From: Proteromonas lacertae
Taxonomy: Eukaryota > Sar > Bigyra > Opalinata > Proteromonadidae
Assembly (NCBI GenBank): GCA_002245135.1
Contig: NGBS01000597.1
Coordinates: 62,001 to 126,000 of the forward strand
DNA length: 64,000 bases
Direction of reading: 5' to 3'
The notes beneath the pieces are model-generated. The model had not been told where the DNA came from. It made no database searches and saw only the letters and a list, made by a program, of their open reading frames with translations. Positions 55,691-64,000 of the stretch are shown here, one piece after another; positions within the stretch are counted from its first letter, which is position 1, and each line of letters opens with the position of its first letter. A program made the translations under genes and the position numbers.

Positions 55691-58600
55691 TTATCTTGAC
55701 CAACAAACCACTTTTCCAATTACATCACCACTGTATAATTCTTTTCCAGTAAATTGTAAACAACTAACTCTACAACTATGAAATTCCAATTCATTCAGCT
55801 TCTTCAATTTAAATACATTATTACCTTCATGATTAACTAAATATAGTTCAATTGTTCCATCAATATATCCAACAGCAATAATAACCTTTCTCTCATTATC
55901 ACAGGTAATATCACTTCTACTAATTACACTATTATGAATAACATTTTCTTGACAAATCAATTTTCCATTCACATCCAACAAGACAATAGTATGTTTTGTA
56001 CAAACACAGATTGTACCATTACTTTTATCAATACTGATATCTTCAATACTTTTATCAGGTAATTCTATTTCTTTTATTTTATTCATTTTATATAAATCCC
56101 ACATTATACATTCACCATCCACACTTACACTAATAATAATTCCATAACTTTTGCATAATTTCACAATTCTAATTGGTTCTAAATGTCCAAATAAACTTCC
56201 TATATTTTCAAAACTCAATTCTTTAATACTACCGTCATAATTCTCTACTTTCAAACTACATCTATAAATAGATAAAGAACCATTTTCTTCACTTCCTTTT
56301 ATCAATATATTATTATCAGAAGATATATCAATGCAAGAGATTCTTTTATTATCACAAGAATCAAAGGAAATACAACTTTCTACATTCTTTGTATTATTAT
56401 TCGTACTACTATTACCTTCTAATTTACTAATTGGATATAATCTCCAAGCATTATCATTATAACCCCATGAGATGTAATACTCCATTTTATTACCGAAGAA
56501 TACACAATTTAATGGTATTGCTTCAACATGATTATTCATCTTTCTAATACATCCAATTCCTATTGTTGGATCTCTTCTTGGTGCATATATATCACAACTA
56601 CAACTTTGTTGTTTTCTTATTAATTTTGGTGTTATTGGATGTTTCTTATTATCCCAATCATATATTGATATTTCTTTAATTAATGGTTTTCTACGAGGAT
56701 GACTAGTTGTGAATAATTGTTTGGGTGTTTGTCCAAATTCTCGTATTTGATTGATATATCCATTTCTTATAGTTTCATCAGGTTCATTCTCTAAATCAAT
56801 TGCACCTTCATAAGTTAAATAATAAAATACATTACAACAATCTCTTGCTTCATCTCCTTGTTGTTTATAACCAAATATTAAATCAATCCATTCTGGTAAA
56901 TGCTCAGAAACATATTCACTTTCTAATGCTAAACGATGTAATCTAATAAACTCACTTGGACTACCATTAGCCCATACAGGTAATTCAACATTATTGATGG
57001 AATTATTACCTATTTTACCAAGTGGATATTGATTGACATTGATTAAAAAGGATGGTAAATAGAAGAACTCTGGTATTAATTCTTTAATATCTTGTAAATC
57101 AGCAATTGATGGATCTTCACCACTACTATTAACCCACGCTTTTCTTATGGATCTAAACATTCTACTAGGATTATCAAATGTTCCACTTTGTAAATCAACC
57201 ATAAAACCAGCAAATGGTTGTAATCTTGCTAAGTAATACAATACAATTGGAGCTGTACTGTAATGCGTACCATAATGAAAAGGAGGAATATCACCATCTT
57301 CAAGACTTTCATATCTTTCCATAAACTCTTTTTTCCTATGTAAAGCTCCCATTGGTTTAGATAAATCACGATAAACGGATGGATCATTAATATCCAAATT
57401 TTTACAAACGTAATCTTGGATTATCCATGGAAATACTGGATATTGTGATAAATCATTATAACTTCTACCAGATAATGTATTTAATCTTATTAAATATTCA
57501 TAATTACTTATCTCACGATTAATCCATTTTTCTTCAATTTCTGCTAAATTTTCATTCATTTTATCTTTATCAACTATACATTTTGTTATATCACTATACC
57601 AATATTTAAATGTTTGGAATAAATCATCTCTTTCACTCGTAGAATCAAGTGCTAATAATATACTTCCACCATTTTGAAGGAATATCTCAAATGCAACATT
57701 TCTTAATTCATACCTTCTATAATATATTTCAACGATATCATTCACATTATATCTTTTACTTTTATGTTTATTATTTTCATTCAATTCCTGGATTTCACAT
57801 TCATCATCATGATTACATTTTTTGCAAATAAAATCGTCGATTAAGGAAATACTATCTTGACAACAAACAAATAAACAATTAGTCACTTTCATACCTCTAA
57901 TTCTTAAACTATTACAATGATATAAGATAGTATCAACAGGGTATAAATATGATCTGATCTTATCAGTGAAATTATTTCTATTTGCTTCACAAATATCCAC
58001 AATATCCAAAGCTTCTTGATTTAAAGTAGAGAGTGATAATTTCAGATTACTATATCTTTGAGAATTACTCTTACTATCTTGTCGTGTTAATCCTACAGTA
58101 TTACTTCCATTATTGGAGGATAATGATGGGATTTGTGGTAATTCATTTGTATCATCATCATCGTCATTATTATTATTATTATCATCACTACTTTCACTAT
58201 TCTCATCAGCATCCATTATTGTTGGTAAATCTTCTTTAATAAGTGAAGGAATATCAAATGCACTAGCACTTTCTTTAGCTATAGTTTCACCTTCGATCAC
58301 TGGCTCTAAGTTATGTAAACTCATATTCTTAATAAAATCAGCAGGTAATCTGATACTTGCATTTTTATTGGCTATTTTATTAGATCTAAAGTTAGTAGGT
58401 AATTCTTCAGAAGATCTTTCTTTTACTTCTAATTTGTTATTTGTTCTAATTAACTTCTTTCTCATTCTTAATTGATTTTCATGGAAGTTTAATTCATAAT
58501 CACCATTAGGAGTAAGTGTTTTAACTAATGGATACATCAACAATTTAGTTAAACTTCTCCAACAATAAGAACCAAAGGTTATTTCATGATTTAGTTTAAC

Positions 58601-61600
58601 TTCTGTACTGTTATTGATATTGGTTGTATCTTTTATTATTTCCATTAATCCTTTTTGTCGTTGTGTATCAATGTATTTCTTAATTGCTGAATTCTTTATT
58701 GATGTATTGATTTTCTTAGATTCAGCTGACCATAACTTACATAATGAATTCCACTGTCTATTCCACTTAACTTTCATTTGTTTATAATACACTAATAATT
58801 TATCAACTGAAAATGGTAATAGTTCAAATATAACATCTTTATAATCTAATAACCATTCATTAAACACTACTAAATCATTGTTTAACACTACAGATGCTAA
58901 TTTTACAACAACATTACTTCTATTTACATCACCTTCTTCTAAATACTCAAATAAAAACTTTTGATCTTTCTTTTCATCATTGATCATATACAATATATTC
59001 TTTATTGATTGGAGGATTAACACATTCTTTGAATCACATAAAACATTCATAAAGTAATGAATTAATAAATGAACTTGTTCAATTGAGAAGTTTGGCAAGA
59101 TGAATTCTTTCATTAAGTTATTCAATTGAACCATTATTGTACTAGGAGGAATGTAGTTTCTATTATAACAATAGATTATGTAACAACAAATCAAATCATT
59201 GTAAGTACTAGTCTCTTGATTCAATATCTTATTCTTTATATTTTTAGCTAATGATTTAAACAAATGAGATTTTTCTTTCTTTTCATTTTTATTTCTCAAA
59301 TTCAACACTTTTAATGCCAATATTAAAACACATAAAATACCATCAGGGAAATAATCAATATCAACATCAAATGGATCATTATAAACACTTTCAGGTGTAG
59401 AAGTGTATAACACAGTCTTTTCAACTATAATCTGCAAGACATTATCAAACAATTCATTCTTTTCTTTCTTACTAGGATTATCCAATTCAAACTTATTAAT
59501 ATTACTATAGAGTGTTTTAACAATATTTCTCATTAATTCACATTGATATCTCAACACAATATGACAATAAACATTATCAGCAACATCAAATGGCATTTGT
59601 CCAAATATATTCTTCAATATATCAACAATACCATTAAATCCTAATTCTATACTTCTCACTACCATTGTTGATATGAAATCAAAGAATGAATTTACTACAC
59701 TATCATCTCTTAATCCATCATGATTATCTTCGGTATATCCTTTATGGAATTTGAATAAATCGTTTCTTAAATCACTATCATTCATTTCTTTATATTCATG
59801 AAACAGTGTTTCTTTATAATCTTGTCTTTTCTTGATAATATTATCATCACTTGTTTCAGCATATAATTCTTCATCAGATTTAGTGGAAATACTAAATCTT
59901 GGAACAAATGAAGATGATGATTGTGCTGTATTAGATGAGGTTGATGTTATACTTGAACTGCTGCTATTGTTACTGCTGGTTATACTATTATTTCCACTTC
60001 CAGACCTTCTTCTTGATCTTCCTGTTGGTACTTCAATCTCATGAATTGTACTTCCAATGGGAGTTCCATCTGGATTAATAAATATTTGAATAGAACTATA
60101 TATTATTGTCATTACTTTTGCCATTGACATTTTCACAAATTCTGTATGTAATTCAAAGTTTATTTCTAATCCACGAACTAGTACAAGTATTCTAGAGATT
60201 GCTTTCAATATATCATTACATACATTAACATCCTTTTCATTAGAATATAATAGTTTAATTGCATAACTATAAGAAGTACCAATGTATTCAAAAATACAAG
60301 GCAATACAGAAGGACAATCAAATGATAATTCATCTGTTTTACTCAACTGTCTATCCAATTTATCAAATAACTGTTCTTCTATATTTTCATCATCTACATC
60401 AAATGCTAATTGTAAGAAGATATTGAATAATTCATAGATATAAATATGACCATATGTTTTACGATGATCTACATGCCAAGCACCTTGAACTGGGAGTAAT
60501 GAACCTAATAAATACTCACAACCGAAGTTCAAATAACCATCATAATTCAATTCAATTTCTAATCTTAAGATTCTTAAAGCTATTAATACAGTGGATGGAT
60601 TTCTTTTGGGGTTTATAAAGTAGAACAACCATTCGTAGGAGAATACTGATGCCAAAATCATCAGTATAACCAATATCCATTATAAATCTAATTAATAATC
60701 TCAATAATTTGTTTCTAATAGTCAAGACTTTATCGTGATAAACAACTTTCAATTCAGGCTTGAATGAATCAAAGTTATTGGGTTTACCAAAATGTATGGA
60801 AAGAGTACCAGCAATATAATCAGCATATTTTTGATATTTTGGTATTGTTGGATCAACTGAAATACATTTATAAATAACTTCCAAGATTCCATCAACATAA
60901 TCAATTTTAATAGATGGAATTGATAAGAAATATAGTAATTTATTCATTATATCCGTTACTGGAATTAATTCATTTTTAATCTGCTTTTGAACATTGAATA
61001 ATGCATCTAATAAACTTAAGAAACAATTTATATAAACACCATATAATTCCAAATTCAATTCAAACCAAATTGATGATATAATAATTGTTTCAAATGGTAC
61101 AATAAAGATATAAGATGTTTGAACACTGTGTAATAAAGGCTTCAGCAGTTGTTGGACGATATAAAACAGGTGAAATTCCTACAAAACTGAATATATATTC
61201 AATAGTTGTTTTTGTTATCATACTATTTGTAACACCTTCTAATGGAGGTGAATTGATTGATATTTGTTTGAATTTATTCTTTAATATATGTAATAACGCA
61301 TTATAACCTTTTAATCTACACATTATATCGACATTAATATCACTTGCAATAATACAGTGATATAATATCTTCAAACCTAAGTTCAATTCATCATTGTTAC
61401 TACTTTTATCAATGATAGATAAACTGTATAAAATCCCACCTTCCGTTACTTCAGTTAAACTCATAGAGATATGTTCACAACATTCTGGAATTATATCACC
61501 TTCTATATATAAACGAGGTAAACCAGAGGGCGTACAATTTTGTACAGTAAATGATAATACCAAATTTTGTTCAGATTTAAATATAAAGTTAGTATTATCA

Positions 61601-64000
61601 GGTGTATAACTAAATGCAATATCATCACAAGATATTGTTATATCATTTTGCTTGAAATAATAACTACCAGAATTCCATAATATACCATAATTAATGTTTA
61701 ATATTTTACAGATTGGTACTGACAATAATGCAGTTAAGATTGGGATACCATAACGATCTTGGGATGTGTAAAAACAGGAGTGATAAAATGGACCAATGCA
61801 ATATAAAAATGCTATTTCTTTATTAGTTAAATATTTTTTAAATATATAGAAAGTACTTAATCTCCATTTATAAGATGAGGATGGTGATAATGGTGGAATA
61901 GTGATGATTCCTTGGTTATATCCATTTGTAGGATATTCAATAGCATAAGAACCAGTTTCTAAACCATTTATATACAATGTAAAATTCGAATTTCCATTTT
62001 CTTTGTTTTTAGGAGAATGTGTAAATGCTATAAAATACCATAAATGTTCAACAAATAAGTAATTTTTATCATAATACTTTTCACCATTACAAATAATCAA
62101 TAAATGATTATTTATCACATGTAATTGTAAAGTTGTATTTTTACCATTTAATGTTAATATTGAGAGAGTAGTATCTGGTGTTAAAACATCAATATAAACC
62201 CATGATGAATAACTATAACCATTTGATATACTTTCACTTGATAATAACGGTATAATCATTTTAGGAACATTCATCACAGTTGAATCAATAAGAAAGTAAG
62301 GAATCCATCTAAATATTGCATTTACATTCAAATCTGTTCCTAACATATTGTTATAATGGTCAAATATAGGTTTAGGGTAAGTTGATTGGTTGATTAAATG
62401 GTAGTAATAAATATGGGAAGTATAAGGAATATGGATGTTTTGTTAATATTGATATTAAATTATGAATACATTTATAGGTGATTTTATTATTAATAACAGT
62501 TTGAATTAAGGGTGTTAATACATTGGTACTACTTAGAATATGTATATTTGGTCTATTACATAGTAAATTATAAATGGAAGTGAATATTTCTTCAATTTGA
62601 AAATCATAACTTCTCATATATTCTATTGAATTTGCACAATCAACTACAAAGTAGATTAACTCTGGATGTAAGATTTCTGGTACAATTCCTTCAGTATAGA
62701 ATGGTTTATTTTCATATTTAAATATTATATCATTACAATTATCATTGTTATTATCAGCTACACTCATCTTCAAACATGTTTGTAATAGCAATAGAGTTGT
62801 TTCATCAAAATATGAATCTAAAACAGGTAATAATGGAGTTAAGAATGTTTTGATATGTTTTAATAATGATTTAAATGAGGATGGATAAGGTGGTAAATGG
62901 TGTAATAGTTTCATTAGAATGCTAAGTATATAATAAGGTATTTGTTCTACTTTACAAATAGTTTCATTTGTATTTGTATTGATTAAGTTCCTTCCACTTT
63001 TTATCTTATTCTCTTTGATTGTTTCATCCCATTTTGAGATAATTACTTTAAATTCACTAAATATCTCCTCTAAATCAACAGCTATTGATTCATGTGATAT
63101 TAAAGTAAAACACAATTGAATAGCTTTAGGAGAGAGTGATAATAAATATTCAGTTCAATTTGAATAAATCTTTAGGATTATTGGTACTGTTATTACTTAT
63201 ATGAGTCTCTAAAGATCGTACAAAGAATGACAATATGTCATATAATGATTTAGAAAGTGGATAACAATCTGAGAAATTATCAATTAATGGTTGGCATAAA
63301 CCATAAATAGAATCAACTAATGATTCTTCGTTTAATAATTGTATAAATATTGATAAATCTTCTTTGATAAATATTGGATATATATTTGTTGTATCTTTTA
63401 TTAATAAAGCAGCAAGAATATTGATTATATTCTCTTTCATTTCATTGGTTATTACTGATTTAATCTTTGATACTTTAAATGTAGGTAGATGAATCCATGG
63501 TGAGGAAATATTGCACCTTAAACAATCAAACAAAAAAGAAATCATTTCATTGGACATTAAAGCTTGATGTCGGCTTGAACTTCCCATTATACTATCTAAA
63601 CTTAGAAATACATTTTTCATGTTGTAAGTAGATGGCATAATTCTTAATCCTTTCAAAAATGTTTGTAATTGTGTAGTTATATCAGAATCAGTATTATCAT
63701 AGAATTCAAATATAAATTTCAACACTATATAACTCTTATCATCATCTAACTTTATCAGCATTTTACATAATGATTTGATCAAATTAGAACTTGCTAATAT
63801 GTTATAATTCTTCAAACAATTCTTAAATAAATCATGGTAAGTCTCCACAACAGCCAGCGTTATTTCATTACTTAAATTATCATCTAATACTTTCTTAATA
63901 AACATTTCCATTGTATTTAATATGGATTTCTTTGTAATAACAGAATCTGATGTTATTACTTTATTTCTAGTGTCTTTTGATAATGTCATAATTACACAGT
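55691..64000 (-). CDS. BEACH-WD40 protein (neurobeachin/LvsA/LYST class), 5' end probably beyond the right edge
   Basis: Very large membrane-traffic scaffold. About 2700 residues lie in the window. The N-terminal part is helical repeats. A ConA-like lectin module (SYSSWVYIDVL..., HLWYFIAFTHS, FTLYINGLETGSY) lies at about 61900-62280. Then come ALRIL-type armadillo sequence, a PH-BEACH region, and the BEACH domain proper (YPVFPWIIQDYVC, DLSKPMGALHRKK, HYGTHYSTAPIVLYYL, RMFRSIRKAW, DLQDIKELIPEFFYLPSFL, IREFGQTPKQLFTTSHP). WD40 repeats run to the stop at 55691. The last 5 kb (55691 to about 60650) is one exon. Upstream, four frame changes occur. Those near 63150 and 60670 fit GT-AG introns of 64 and 25 nt. 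Those near 62390 and 61110 do not. ATG 63989 may not be the true start. Confidence 0.88.

Noticed and set aside
1813-63989. Programmed +1 frameshifting at stop codons, as in Euplotes, as a general rule here
   Set aside because: Many candidate sites were explained by introns, and in CLP1, ARP and TTLL conserved residues place the shift before the stop. Only a handful remain.
1-64000. Altered genetic code
   Set aside because: TAA, TAG and TGA all end well-defined genes at conserved C-termini, and in-frame stops inside genes fall in introns.
1-64000. tRNA, rRNA, CRISPR arrays, transposons or viral insertions
   Set aside because: No G+C-rich clover-leaf-like stretches, direct-repeat arrays, terminal repeats or transposase, integrase, reverse-transcriptase or capsid motifs were seen.

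Overview
This window is nuclear DNA from a eukaryotic microbe. It is strongly A+T-rich, gene-dense (intergenic gaps mostly 60-300 bp) and cut by many very short spliceosomal introns. Most introns are 24-45 nt, begin GTAT and end TAG. All three standard stop codons end genes. Two proteins look mitochondrial: an mL40-like ribosomal protein with a presequence and an RCC1L-like protein. I therefore expect a mitochondrion with its own translation. The lineage is not certain. One secreted protein (23442-24531) has a tandem EGF pattern I associate with stramenopile proteins, and tiny introns are known in some opalozoan stramenopiles such as Blastocystis, so a stramenopile-like protist is a weak guess.

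Layout. 1-6627: housekeeping genes: mannose-6-phosphate isomerase (cut by the left edge), a small ankyrin protein, an actin-related protein with two frameshifts, an LRR fragment, a RAD18-like RING ligase, mL40 and the ribosome-assembly factor NSA2. 6808-11805: a large type I membrane protein with putative-Ig, PA14-like and discoidin-like domains. 11917-24531: a TTLL-like domain fused to leucine-rich repeats, a secreted sialidase, a BLM/Sgs1-type RecQ helicase, an F-box/LRR-like protein, a Josephin protease, the TREX-2 subunit PCID2 and a secreted EGF protein. 24670-30643: a VPS9-domain GEF, a small unknown protein and a 1004-residue ankyrin protein with a signal peptide. 31172-43133: one giant receptor gene (about 3843 residues) with nine tandem urea/amide-binding-like periplasmic-binding domains in front of a class C seven-helix region. 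43258-64000: an RCC1L-like protein, a tail-anchored TPR protein, a second large putative-Ig secreted protein, an unknown protein, the RNA-processing kinase CLP1, an LRR protein, and a BEACH-WD40 protein that reaches the right edge.

The genes do not form one pathway. Two themes recur. The first is a surface or secreted sensing and adhesion set: the receptor, two putative-Ig giants, the EGF protein, the sialidase and the secreted ankyrin protein. The second is RNA and ribosome biogenesis (NSA2, CLP1, PCID2). The most notable observations are the nine-sensor class C receptor, four introns with minor-spliceosome (U12-type) AT donors, a probable TTLL pseudoenzyme fused to LRRs, and a RAD18-like protein whose ubiquitin-binding finger seems to have been swapped. 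Reading frames were checked by hand: after the proposed introns are removed nearly all genes give a length divisible by three, which supports the splice models.
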